Below are positions 27,550-39,407 of a DNA stretch of 64,000 nucleotides, piece after piece (the first letter of the stretch is position 1; each line of letters opens with the position of its first letter). Where the stretch lies: positions 1,013,066-1,077,065 of the forward strand of contig NW_013171827.1 of assembly GCF_000151665.1 (NCBI RefSeq), read 5' to 3'. The notes under the pieces are model-generated. The model saw only the letters and a program-made list of their open reading frames with translations, ran no database searches and was not told the origin of the DNA. The position numbers and the translations under genes were made by a program. Origin of the DNA: Blastocystis hominis (Eukaryota > Sar > Bigyra > Opalinata > Blastocystidae).

Positions 27550-30031
27550 ATGAATAATGGTTCTGAAAAGTTTCACACTGTTCTGTAATTCCTAATAGAT
27601 TAAGAAGAGGGTGTTCCTTTCCTTCGTCGATGTTCCTCCTACCCATCAATGATCTCGCATTCCCCCACATCAGCCGCTGATAGGTCTGCCGCAGAAGACA
27701 CTTGATTTGATACACGTTGAAGCACGATTTCCCCAGATTGTTCGTCGCGTTGACCGGATCGATCACGACGATCATATCCGACTCGAAGAAATACCCGCCA
27801 TTTTTGGCACGCTCATCCTATCCAATCACCCTCCTTCCCTCCATCCGCATACCCGATTGAAGAAGCCCATATCCGCGCTTGCGCCCGTGGTAACGTAGTT
27901 AAACACGAAGCCCAGATAGTACAACAACTGCACGATCAACGTCCCTAGCTCGCGTTTCTTCGCGCTGACTACGCTCAAAATCCCATCTCTCGCTTACAGC
28001 TCGCATTCATTGCGTTGACTTCCTTCTCATGGAGCTTCATCCACTCGTGGAAGAACCTAGAGTCGAGGTAAACGCGAAGAGGTACGCGATGACGACGATC
28101 ACGGCGGCGACGGAGTTCATTCCTCCTTCGTACGGCGAGTTGAGTTTGTTTTCGTACTGTACGTGAATCGAATTCGAAAGAACCACGAGGAGTTCTTTGA
28201 GAAAGAGGATGAGCGGCTTGAGCTCCCAGAAGCGGTTGAGTTTGTTCTTGATGGCGACGGCGCTGTTGATTCCGGTGTGCGTGGTGGAGATCTGCGTGAT
28301 ATCGAAGACGAGAATGTTCTTCTCCATCGTGGGAATCACCGTCGTGTTCGCCATCACCGTCGGATCGATTTCGGCCTTGACCACCTGCACGGAGCCCTTG
28401 ATGTGCTGCGGTTCAATCCGTCTCTCGAGACAAACCTTCACCGTGCGGACCCAGGGAATGTCCATCAAAATGTTGACGACCTTGTCGAGCAAATCCTCGT
28501 TATACACGATCACAATGTCCACATCCGACGACGGAATCATCAGTCCCGTTCGCGAACTCCCGTACAACTACCGCTCAGTCCGCTCCATGGCGCTCACCTC
28601 GATCTGCGCGTTGCGGAACTGATTGTGGATGATCCGCGTGAGCTCGTTCACCGCCACTAAATACCCGCGACGCCGCCAATTGCACCAGTGCTCGCACCAC
28701 TCCGTGAACAAAATCATGTCGCTCCCCAGCCGCTCGAGCAGCTCCTTGTTCTCCGATTCCACCAGCGAAATGCCCTTGAAGGTGCGGTTGGGCTGGACGG
28801 GAGGCTCGGTGCTGTGCTCGATCGCCATGGCGCCGTCGAGCAGATGATCGTAGATGAGGTCGACGGAGGCGATGGAGACTTGCTTGATGGAAAACCCGTA
28901 CATGGCACGCCGGCTAGATGAGAGAGGGGGAGAGAAGCGTGCATGCGTTCAATGTATCCGAGCAGCATGTGCAGCGTCTGCATGGAGAGCTCGTAGAAGT
29001 AGGCGAAGGGGTGGAATGTGTAGAGGCAGGGGAGCTGGTTGTGGTTCCGCGCGAGGTAGCTGAGGATCGACTGGCGGACGTTGCTCTTCACTTTCTGAGA
29101 GAGAGAGAGAAGGGACGAAAGGGAGTACGATCATGTTCAGATAGTCGGAGACGATGCGCTGGTGCAGTGAAGGAGGGAGGTAATTGTTCCAAAAATCGAG
29201 CAACATACGTTCTTGCTGCGCTTAAATCGCGTGGACGAAAACATACCGCTTCGCCGGGAATCTCTTGGGAGTGAATCAGCTGCGGTCTCGAAAAACTAGG
29301 ATCGTGAAAAGAGGAAACGGAGTACTAAAGTAGAATTCGGATCTCCATCATTTGAATTACCCAACTGGTCTAGAGGTGAAAAAACCGCGGTGAAAGGACG
29401 AGTGTGAACCGAGAACTCTTGTAAAAATGGGGAAGGTAAGGAAGATCTGCGATGGTGGGATCGTGGCGTTCGCTGAGAAAGTAGCGATTTGTGTTTTGGT
29501 AGAAAAAAGGTTTCATTTCTCTACGATCAAATCGAAAAAATAGAAAAAGAAAAAACGCAAAATGAGTTAGGAAATTTATGGAAAAATGAATAGAGATACA
29601 ATTCTGAGGAAACTCGCGTATTTGAATACAATCGGGAATCTGGCGATTGGGTCACAAAGAAAGGCAATACCTCACTATCAGGGTTGATGTCACCGAAATG
29701 AACTTTCCGGATGCCTGCGTTGTCTTTTACAAACGTAAAATATTCTAGTGCTAGGAGCAAACGACTGGAAAGTACTGCAATAACCTTCATTGGGCTGGAA
29801 CAACTCACGGAAGAGTTCGATCCATTCTGTGTCATTTATGGTAAAAATCTAGAATAGTAAAACATTCCGCCGGGCAATAGGACATACTTTATCTAGAAGA
29901 TCAATAGGGAGAGAGCAAAGGCGTTCCCAATAATCAGAAATACTTCTTTGACTTTGTTTGTTGCGTTTCTAATTCATAAACCCCAGAAAACGCATCCTTA
30001 CCTGAGAATAGGATTGATTAGCTCGACTCAT
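27550..30031 (-). CDS. TRF4/Cid1-like non-canonical poly(A) polymerase; stop made by polyadenylation
   Basis: Sixteen exons encode 658 residues, one of the most intron-dense genes here (introns 29-51 nt). A 300-residue N-terminal region of unknown fold precedes the catalytic core: ELYGSSRTGLMIPSSDVDIVIVY is the GS...DxD nucleotidyltransferase motif, followed by ILVFDITQISTTHTGINSA. The PAP-associated domain contains VVIDPVNATNNLGKSCFNVYQI. TRF4-type enzymes add A tails in nuclear surveillance (TRAMP). Which subgroup this belongs to is not certain. One intron (28942-28914) has a GC-AG boundary. The frame ends TCA-T at 27550, then GCTC and TGTTTGCT, so the message of a poly(A) polymerase itself needs poly(A) for its stop codon. 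Confidence 0.8.
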
Positions 30032-30499
30032 AAATCTTATTCTCTACAAAATAGACTCGAACAAAATTAAATATACGGCTAAACCAAATTCGATAAATCT
30101 CTTGATTGACTAAACCTGCTGTTTATTTATCCAATAGTAGTTAAAAATTCGACAGAACTACGATTTACTTCTTGAATAAGAGCAGTTCTATCAGAGAAGT
30201 TATCTATACAATATAACCTACACCCAAATTACGGGAAATAGCGATTTATGGCTTGCGACTGATATCAATCCTTATTTAAAAAACGAAACGCTGCTTCACT
30301 CAGGGGTTTGCAGGCGATGTAGCTATTGAAAAGAGGAGGATATTTCTGTTAGGTGCAGATTTGGACGACCTGATAGTATATCCCGCTATGCAGTAGGGTT
30401 TCACTCTGTGTTTTATTTTCACACAATGGGTGGATTCTCGTCTCACAATCAATTGTTTTCGCATATTACAAGGAGTTCATCAAACCCATATAGGTGACG
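30032..30499. promoter_or_regulatory. Divergent intergenic region (TRF4-like / helical protein)
   Basis: A 468-bp AT-rich interval between outward-facing starts, among the longer non-coding stretches in the window. No tRNA, snRNA or coding exon was recognised. Confidence 0.35.
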
Positions 30500-33400
30500 A
30501 TGAGCAGTCTATACGAAAAGGTGAATGCCATTTTCGCAAACACTTCATGGAGAGAGGCAACGCGAGGAAAGGATTCGAATAACGATAAAAGCGAGCAGAA
30601 AGATAGGTTGCAAGGTTTTCTTTTTGAAAGCTGCAAGAATTGTGAATCAGTACTTCTGGTGTGTTCTTTTCACATAGAAAACGGTTTCTGAGCAGATTAG
30701 ACTCTTTCAACAAGTTTACCAGGGATTGGTCAAGAAAACAATCGACCCGGCATCTTTGTTGCGAGTGGTTGTCCCTACACTCTCGCCCATTTCTCGTTTC
30801 ATTGCCTATTATTGCTCCTGTCTATCTGCTAGGGAGGTGTTTCTTCACGAAGATGCCGTATTTATTGATTCTACCATTCTCACTGTAGCGCATAAAGACA
30901 GAAATCACGCAGTATTTTCAGGAAGAAGAAGAAGAAGAAGAAGAAGATCCCACTCTAACGCGTTGTATGATCTCCTTACTGGAATATGGCATTTCCCATG
31001 AAAGTCCTCAGCAGCAAAACATTGTTGCTCTCTTCTCTCCGCCCTTGTCTAAACAACTCCTCCCAATCCTTGATCAGGTCTTGAAGCGATCCCAAGCTGT
31101 GTGTTGAGAGTGCTTCAACTCAAAGAATAGATGAAAAGCGATATCCTCTCCTTTCTTCGCGAGTGCTTGCTGCAATGTTTCTCATTCCGGTCTTCCTACC
31201 CCGCTTCCCCTCTATTTACCGAGCAGATCGAGCAGTGCAACGGCGTTGTTCCAGAAAACTCCGAACTCGAAGTCGAAGCTCTCTTATCGGAGCGAGATTA
31301 CCTGCGAACATTGTGTCAAACAGTTCCGATGCTTCCCTCCGAATCGCTGCAACCCTTAGTTTCGTATTTATATCGCCATGCTACGTTTTCGGAGTGCTTT
31401 ATAGCGATTCTAGCAAAGAATCAGAGGCGATTGTACTCCATTTTGCTGAAAGAAATCGAAAAGGATCTGAAGGCAGGTCGAACAGAACGAATTCCGAATT
31501 GTGTTTTTGTGTTCTCGACAATGACAGAGACCGAATTCAGCGAGTTAATGGGAGTTTTGTTTCCCGATGATAGTTTTGATCATGATTTGCTTCGTGATGT
31601 ATAGTAATCCATGAAAATCAAGAATCACTAATCGTTTCATTCGTTGATTTGCTCCCACAACTACCCGACGAACCATCGACCAGCGGTAAAATCCGCACCG
31701 TCGTGACCTGTGTCCGCACGTCCATCATAACGGACACAAAGAACAAAATCAACCCTCACCTCGTTCAGTTATTAGACACGCTCAACTCGCTTCTTGCGAG
31801 CAGAATTCAATCGACTCTGCGGAAAAGCCGCGCTGAATCGATCCAAGGGATTCAAGGCGCGCAGCCTGAGTCGCAGATCGTGCAGCAAATCAACGAGCTG
31901 ATTCAAGAAGTGAATTATCTGAATCGAGACACGCTGAGCAGCGAACTTCCTAAAATCCCAAAGCGAATCCAGCAGTTTTATTTGTTTCGAAGAGCCTGGT
32001 TTACGGAGAAGATCATTCGGAATGTTCTTCGAATGAAGGTAGTTTCATCGAAGGCGTGATGTTCGTTTAGAAGACGAGGGAGCTGAAGGACTTCGAGCTC
32101 TTTCTCTATCGATCGAAGTACATTTCAGAGAAGGAGCACCGCGATTATATCAACAATATCGTGCAGCAGCCTGCGTCGCACAAAGAAAAGCCGGCTCCAA
32201 TGCCTGTGAAGCGAGCAATCGCCAGCGAACCTCCCGATAGCAAGCAGCAAAAACTCGCGTATCTGGAGGAACGATTGCGGTTCCACGCTTCCACGTTGTC
32301 TCCTTCGTCCAATCGATTTGTATGGAGAGAAAGCAGGTTTTGTTGTTGTAGGAATATCATCGCTCCATTACCAGTATCGTGAATCTTTTGATCTCCGAGG
32401 ATGTGAAATCGCTTACAGATCTTCTTCTCTCGCTTTTCTTTGACCAAATTCGGCTCTTTTTCTTTTACTTGAAATCATCGCCGCATCCGCTTTGGTGCTT
32501 CGAAGAATGGAACGAAGTTCTTCTGTTGCTTCCACAGCTCGATGAAGCGATTCGTCCGTATTTAAACCCATGGAAAGCGTCCGATCCGTTGGAAAGCCAA
32601 CTCAGTGTAATTTGTGGAGTCGCGTTTTTGATTTTGTCTCGAATCCATGGAGAGAGGGAAAAGAGCGAGCAATGGATGGGATTATTGCATCAGTTTGAAA
32701 AGGAAGCGCTGATTCAGCAGCACGCGAAGAACGAAGGAGTGGTTCTCGATGCGATCGACGCCGTGTTGCGAGCGATGGATGGCTGTATTCTCTCGTTGAC
32801 AAAGCAAACAACGATTGAATCGAGCGAGTGGGTGCTGATCGAAGGGATTCGGTTCCCTCGAAGTCTTCTGGATTTGATTTTCTTGCTGCTTTCGATGCAT
32901 TCGAATCAGCATCCATCGATTTCCGCTCATTTCGCGCAGTATTTGTATTCTCCGTTTGCCCAATCGAATGCAACGCTTCCGTTCATTCTTGACGCTTTGT
33001 TTGCGTTTTCATTATCCGAAATTCCGAATTTGATTGACTATTCATCCATAATTTGCTGGGAAAACGAATGGATTCAGCCATTCCGCTCCCTTTCCCTGAT
33101 TGACTTTATGAGTCTATTGATCGATCGAATCAATAATTCCTTCTCCTCGCCCATCATTGTTTTGAATTCTCACATCACAGAGGACGTGTGGTGCGATGAA
33201 ATTGGGGATGAATGGATGGGACACTTCGCTTCCACGCCCAAAGACGAAGTGGATTCCACTTCATTTACGCTTTCTCCCCAGAAATCGTTCTCTCAAGCGC
33301 CTTCTGTGCTGTTCTATTCGAATTCGAAGAGCTTACTTTCATTGATCACTTCTCTCTACTCCTTTTCGGAGTTTCGAGTCATCCAATCAATCATTTCTTC

Positions 33401-34449
33401 CATCGAAGATCACTCTATTCTCCCCGCTTCCTTCACCCAGTATTGCGTTTTCCTTGCGATTCTCGCGGGGATCGTGGAGGAAACACCCATCGAAGCGAGC
33501 GAATCAGACGTGTTGGAGTTGATTTCCTCGCTGGCGGAGATTCGGTCGCTTCCTTCCTGTATCGTCTATCCATTCATCGCTTCGTTTTACTCCTCTCCCT
33601 TCGATTCGCTTCAATTAATCACTCAGTTTTTGCTCATTCGTTGCTTTCCGCTCGCTTTGAAGTCGCCGCGTTGGTCGAAGAATCCGCTGATTCTCCAGAT
33701 TCGGCGCTATGTTCAGTTTTTATTCGGCGAGCTTCCTTCTCCCGAATGTCCCTCGCAGTTCAGAGACTTAACGCTCAACGTGGTGGTGGAATGGTTTGAA
33801 GTCCTGGCGCGTCGAAACCGAATCGAAAAGTCGGGTGTGGAGCGAATGTATCAGCGAATGAAGCCGAACGAATCGCTGTGTCGCGACTTTGTGGACTATG
33901 CGTTGACTCATTTCTCCGCGATCGAGGACGCCATGCAGCCGTTTTACTTGGCGTTTTTCGAGCAGTTCGTGAAGGATCAGATGCAGAAAGCGCGTGATGT
34001 TTTCTTCGGCGGTCATGTCTGCAACCGAGCGGCGAATCTGCTGCTCATTCTGTGTTCTCTGGACCTTTCGACACTTCGCAGTCTGCTGGACGCGCCGAGC
34101 GCCACGCGATTTATGGAAGCAGTTCTGTGCCAAGAAGGAAACTGCCCGAGCAAACACGCCGAGCCCGTTTGTTGCCGCTGTCTTCAATGCATCGGCGAAG
34201 TCCAGCCGGCTCCGAATTCCCAATCGACTCAGGATTCCCAATCGACTCGGCACTCCTCGGCTCCTGGACACGCCGATCGCTCTTCCTCACCCGGCGAAGC
34301 CTCCGATGCGAGCGACTTGAAAGCGATCCGCGCGCTGATTCTCCAACTCCATTCGAAGCTCATCCAAATCCTGCGGCTCCTCTTTCCCGACAAGGCGAGC
34401 CGCAGCCACCGCTACTTCCCTCTGCTGCGTTCCTGCTTCCCCTCCCTTT
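30500..34449 (+). CDS. Unrecognised 1256-residue helical protein; stop made by polyadenylation
   Basis: Seven exons (introns 28, 28, 32, 29, 32 and 32 nt) encode 1256 residues; most introns are in the first 1.9 kb. The sequence is almost wholly amphipathic helix with no transmembrane segment. A poly-Glu run (EEEEEEEEDP) lies near 30925, a Lys/Arg-rich stretch near 32080-32260, and a Cys-rich patch (VCCRCLQC) followed by a Ser/Gln/Asp-rich linker near 34160-34310. The end is LIQILRLLFPDKA...CFPSL. It looks like a HEAT-type scaffold, but I cannot name a family. The frame ends CTT-T at 34449, then CCTC and TGTTTGCA; spliced length is 3n+1. Confidence 0.7.
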
Positions 34450-34453
34450 CCTC

Positions 34454-34468
34454 TGTTTGCAACAAACA
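34454..34468. terminator. Shared bidirectional 3'-end box (helical protein / kelch)
   Basis: TGTTTGCA on + (34454-34461) and TGTTTGTT on - (34468-34461) overlap by one base. Each is four bases past the terminal T of its gene (34449 and 34473). Confidence 0.8.
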
Positions 34469-34472
34469 CACC

Positions 34473-36979
34473 AAGCCTCCACCAATCTCGCCTTCTCCGC
34501 CACGATCGCGCGCAGCTCCCCGACGGTCTTCTACGCGTCACGTCGCCTCCTCTCTCTCACATCCCTCAGCTCGCTCGCATTGATGAAGCACCGCAAGGTC
34601 GAGCACTGCTCCTTCTCCACCTCCATCTTCCCTCGCAGGTCGTCGATCCGCGTTCGGCAGCTCACCACCACCTTGCTGTACAGATTCACCTCCCTCCGCA
34701 GGCTCTCGATGCTCTCTCGCATCGCGCGGAAGCTCTGCAGCGGCGCGTCGCTCGTCTTCCCCTCCTCCGAACTCGTCGTCTTCTCCACTTCGCTCGTCCC
34801 CAGCTCCAGCAGCATCGCGTCCGACGGATCCACGGTTTCCACGGTTTCCACGATCGCAACGGGGTTCGTCTCCCACTGACACCACTCTCCCCGCGGGGCC
34901 GGCTCCTGGAAACGGTCGTCCCAGGCGGGGGAAATGGGGACGGTGCCGGAGAAGGAAAGCGGACTCGACGATTCCACTTTCCGCATTTCCAGAAATTCCC
35001 CCGAACTCGCCTTGTTGTACGAAGCGCTCTCCGGGTTGTTCGAGAACCGCGGGGAGAGGGCTTCCCGCGGGGAGGAGAGTCTCTGCGAGAAAAAGCTCTT
35101 TTTTTCGGCGTCGTGGGGGTAGGATCTGCGTGGAATTCGATCGAACATCGCTACAGCGATAGCTCCGAGCGTTTCTCCGCCGCGGACAGCGATTTACCGC
35201 GGTTCGGCGGGAAGGACGTGGAGATGAGGGGGTTGAGCTTTCGGTCCTTCCCCGCGAACCTCCCGAGTTTCCCCAGATTCCCCGATTGGGTGCGTCGGAG
35301 CGAGACCTTGGGGGGCGGCGGGGGATTGGGGATCCAGGACTGCGAGGACACGTGCCGCTCCTTCCGCGGGGAATTCCCGTTGGAGACGGCGATCCGCGGG
35401 GACGGGAAGTTCCAGTAGTCGAGCATGGGCGGGAGCCGGCTTCGCTCGTTGGGGATGGTGAAGACGGAGAAGTCGAGGACCTCGAGAAGATGCCGCGGCA
35501 AATCCAGCGGGCTGAAGCCCATCTGGTGCTGCAGCGCGTCCAGGTCCGAGCTCCCCGCCGCCTGCTGCGCCGCCGACCGCAGCGACGCGCAGTACGCCGA
35601 CAGCGCGCTGAACGACGGCGCTCCGTGCGTCTGTCTAGAGAGAAGCGGGGAAACGGGGAAACAGGCCGGTAGGGACGCGCTGGCAGCGCGCGAGCTGCGA
35701 CTTGGCGCAGGAAATGGTGTGAAGGAACGCCGTGGATGAGGCCGATGCGATCGATTGGGCCGATGAGACCGATGGAACCGATGGGGGAAACGGGGAACCC
35801 CCGAAGGTGAAGAGCGTGGAGTGCGAGTCGAAGGCCTCGACGGCGATGGCGTGCTGAAGGAGCGACGCGGAGCCTTCCTGCCGGTGAAGCGCGTCCCGCG
35901 GGGATACGAGGGGAATCGTCTTCCAGAGCGATCGGTGCAGGAAGAAGAGGGAGATCCGCGGGTGGACGCCGCCGAAGCCGATGACGCAGTCGCCGTAGAG
36001 CGCGTAGGAGGCGCCGGGAAGCATGGTTTCCCCGCGGTCTTCGCAGAGAAGCGTCCATTGGAGCTTGGAGGGAAGGAACTTCCAAACGTCGAAGAGATTG
36101 TGTCCAGCTCGCGAGACACTAGGTGAGATCCCGCGGGGAAGAGTACCCTCCGATGAGGAGAATGGAGTCGAGATAGGGGAAACAGGAGAAATGGGTGCGA
36201 GCGGAGGGAAGAGAAAGTTTGAGAAAGTCGTCGGCGAGAAGGGAGCCGTAAGAAGGAGAGAGCGAAGAGACGGGCTGGACGAAGTGAAGGACAGACTTGG
36301 AGTCGTAGAGCACAGAGACTGGGGGTGAGAGGAGGGAAAAAAAGAAAGAAACATTCGCCAGTTGAGAGATTAATGGTATAAACACATACAAAATCGAATA
36401 GAAGAGCTATTTGGTCATTTTCTAGGAACAAATCGGAAGTGGGGAGGAAAAGTACCCATGGATACGCCAAATATATACAACTTATTTCCTAATACAACAC
36501 TGGAATAACAATCAAGTCGAGGATAGTGAATTTCAGGGAATAACTAGCACTAACATTGGGAGAATAGTACATACACGAGTCCAAGATCGCGTATTAAGTG
36601 ACCAAGACCATAAATCAGTTAACAGCTCTTTATTGGAGCCCCGGCCTCCAAATACAATAATCGAGCTATTATAAAAATTCATACAATGGTCAAAACGAGG
36701 ACATGGAGAGGGAACTACAGATTAACTCTGCTTACCACGCAAACATGGAGGAATAGCCTCACTCTTTTCTTCGAGAGTGTTAAAGACATACATGTCGTTC
36801 CTTACCACCCCCTTTGACAATCCACCAAAGACGTAAACTTCGTGTCGATCCTCTATAAAAACGGTACGAAACCGACACAAATCAGGTGGTATGATACTAG
36901 CAACGACGGTCAGCTTCAGAAGTTCAGTTCAGATTACTACTCCTACTTTCCGTGCTAATCTATGCTTGTCTACACTCAT
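34473..36979 (-). CDS. Kelch-repeat protein with C-terminal coiled coil; stop made by polyadenylation
   Basis: Ten exons encode 738 residues. The N-terminal half is a kelch propeller with repeated hydrophobic-GG blades (EVYVFGGLSKG, SIIVFGGRGSN, ILLIGG, CVIGFGGVHPRISLFF, TLFTFGG). A Ser/Pro/Arg-rich linker follows, then a C-terminal coiled coil (SIESLRREVNLYSKVVVSCRTRIDDLRGKMEVEKEQ) ending ARLVEA. The layout resembles fungal Tea1-type cell-end proteins and plant kelch-coiled-coil phosphatase relatives, but no catalytic domain is present; function is inferred scaffold. One intron (36358-36319) is GC-AG. The frame ends GCT-T, then GGTG and TGTTTGTT. The start at 36979 relies on a 33-nt intron ending AAG and is less sure. 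Confidence 0.7.
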
Positions 36980-37215
36980 TTCTCTTAATAAAGGGAAAAA
37001 GTGGCCAAAATTTGGATAATACACACCCTTTGCCGCCAAAAAGCAGAAATATGAAAAAACAATTTTTTCCCCTTTTTTTTTAATTTGTATTTGGGAGGTA
37101 CCAGATTTAAATCGATCGGGTCGTAATCTTGTATGTCGGTCAGAAGGCGTGTATGCACTCCAGAGGGAAACTTTGGTCAATGAAGGAAAAGTGATCTTCA
37201 GTCGTCGTGTGTAAA

Positions 37216-37449
37216 ATGAATGTGTCGTTCTATTTTTTGTTACACTATTTGCTATGTCACATCTCCATTGATTTTGAAGATTCTGTCTTGTGCACTAGAG
37301 AAATTTCCGCGGTTAAGCGTCCGCTTTTGGCGGCATCTCAATTCTCGATTGTGTTAGCAGCTTCTCCTCGCGTTGATAGCGCAGTATTTTATTCTAGAGG
37401 CCTCAGGACGTTCTCCGAGGCCAGTTTCAAAGTGAATTCAGAAAACTAA
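37216..37449 (+). CDS. Possible small protein, unrecognised
   Basis: An open frame of 77 residues starts MNVSFYFLLHYLL and ends FKVNSEN-TAA. Alternative spliced readings in other frames are equally possible, there is no 3' box close by and no family was recognised. It lies in the 570-bp gap between the kelch start and the PP2A B56 gene. Treat as a candidate only. Confidence 0.25.
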   Translation: MNVSFYFLLHYLLCHISIDFEDSVLCTREISAVKRPLLAASQFSIVLAASPRVDSAVFYSRGLRTFSEASFKVNSEN

Positions 37450-37549
37450 GTTTCACCGTTATTTGAGTTAAGCTACCCTTTCATAATCTTTTTGTTCTTT
37501 GTTATATTTTTGGATACCTCCGCTACTTTTTAGATATTCTCTCTCTAAA

Positions 37550-39104
37550 ATGGGCCAAGGTCGCAAGCGAATAGAACGTCGAGACAATCGCCGCAACCGT
37601 CGGCGAAGCATATCTCTGGACGTTGACAATCTGGATAACAATGCTCTTTTATACTATATGGGCTCTGCTGCAGTAATCCGAAGTCGGATGGAGGCAACCT
37701 ACCAATCTAATGCTTCAAGGCGTTGCCTTACCCCGTTTCCAACTAGGGAATTTCGGGAGGCCGGGCAAGCAACGCACTCTCACCCATTACCTGGATATCC
37801 TACTCAAAAGCAGGCATGCTCCACGTGTGGAAAGGAACGGAATCCCTCTCCGACGAACGTGTGCATGAATCCGGATAGCATTCCTTTTGTTCCCACCATT
37901 TCTTTGGATCCCGTGTCTAGTGGTGCTCGTGACAACAACTACTATATTGCCGAGTATATTACTCGGACGTTTTTCCGCGAGGATGTGATCGTTCAAAACG
38001 AACGGAAACAGGAACTGAGTATGGAAAACAAAAACAAGATTCGTTCTATCTTGAAGGACCTTTTGGACGCCGAACACAACACACAGCCCCTCTCTTCGAT
38101 CGTGTCCAAGGGTACTTTCCTCTCCTTCTTGTCATCTAGATCCTTCCTTCATCATCTCTCTTCTTTTCGAAGAGCACATTCCTTTTCTCTTTTCTCTCCT
38201 TCTCTCCAACTGTCTCCACGAGCGCCTCTACGGCGTCTCCGTGAACATCGCCATCATCGACCTCCTCCTCTCCTCTCTCCCCTCCTTCCAGCTCTCCCTC
38301 CAAAAACAGCTCTACGAGTCCCTCCTCGACTTCCACGAGCAGGAGCGCGCGAGCCTGTTTCTGCCCGACGAGGATCTCTACGTGCAAAGCACTCCCTACG
38401 GCCAAATCCACCGCCTCGTCGAGCTCTGGACCTCGCTTCTTCGCGTTTTTATTCCTCTCTCCCTTCACTCCAGACTCACTACGCCGCCTACTGCTCCGTC
38501 CTCTACGCACACACCGCGCCGCTCCGCCCCGGCGACGACGTTCCCGGGCTCTCCCCGCGGTTCCTCATCGATTCGTTGCTTCTGCTTCTTCGAATTCGCG
38601 GCGTCGCCTCCAAATACCGGCCCGTCCTCCTCGAGGGCATGCTCAAGCTCTTCTACACCAGCCGCGCCGCGCTCTCGCGCTGCCTGCGCTGCCTCGCGGC
38701 CAAGTGGCCGATCGGGAACCCGCGGAAAGTTCGCGTTTTTGGCGGGTGCGATGTAGACGCTGGCCTGGCTCGCATTGACGCAGGATCTGATCAATAACTG
38801 CCATTTGCTGAGTCTGCAGGGAGTGGAGAACGAGCTGGACGCAGTGCTGCGACGCGTGGTGAGCGAAGCGAAGGGCATGCAGGTTGATTGTTGCTTGCAG
38901 GCGCTGGAGATTCTGGGCGGGTCGCACTTCTTGTCGGTGTTCGTGTCGGGGCATCCGAAGCGAATTGCGATGCTGCAGGGGAGCTTACGAGAGATTCGTA
39001 GGGACATGGGGAGAGGGTGAGGGGTAGAGACGCATTGGAATGAGAGTGTGAGGGAGCAGGGAGATGTTGTGTTCGATTCAATGTTGGATTACTTGGATGA
39101 TTAG
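37550..39104 (+). CDS. PP2A regulatory subunit B56 (PPP2R5), highly diverged
   Basis: Five exons (introns 28, 29, 28 and 30 nt) encode 479 residues with an encoded TAG. A basic disordered N-terminus (RKRIERRDNRRNRRRSISLD) and a Cys motif (CSTCGKERNP) precede HEAT-like helices. Family marks are near the C-terminus: LAAKWPIGNPRKTLAWLALTQDLI corresponds to the B56 [24 protein letters not shown] block. QTHWNESV, reached only through the last intron, matches the EHWNKTI signature. B56 directs PP2A to LxxIxE substrates. Sequence divergence is strong, so the call rests on order and these two motifs. The 3' box is at 39153-39160 with T plus four bases. Confidence 0.6.
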
Positions 39105-39407
39105 GGTTGAACTTGTATTATATATATCTCTATATATATTTATGTGGTGGACTGTTTGTTGGAAACGAGGAAGGGATGCGGTGAGCAGAAATAATAAAAA
39201 TAATTAAAAATCGATGAGAGGCTTGGCGACATCAAACCAACAAACGAACACCCGTAAAAATCGTTTTTTAAATGTTTTTGCAAAGCTTTGCCTACACGAT
39301 TTCACTCTTCCAATTCCATTTCGATTCTTCAATTCACAAAATGAACAGACTTCTCGGGAGTTTCATTTTTGGAAGCTTCATATTTTTGTGGTATATATAT
39401 CTAAACG
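39105..39407. other. Intergenic, PP2A B56 to TMEM161
   Basis: The interval contains a TATATATCTC-type AT-rich run near 39117-39142, the 3' box and a short open frame (39214-39407) that appears to be 5' leader rather than a gene. Confidence 0.35.
39153..39160 (+). terminator. TGTTTGTT 3'-end box of the PP2A B56 gene
   Basis: Four bases (GGAC) after T39148. The encoded TAG lies 44 bp upstream, so the 3' UTR is about 44 nt plus poly(A). Confidence 0.65.

Noticed and set aside
30500-34449. Assignment to NELF-B/COBRA1
   Set aside because: Only short Leu-rich stretches looked alike and no diagnostic motif lined up.
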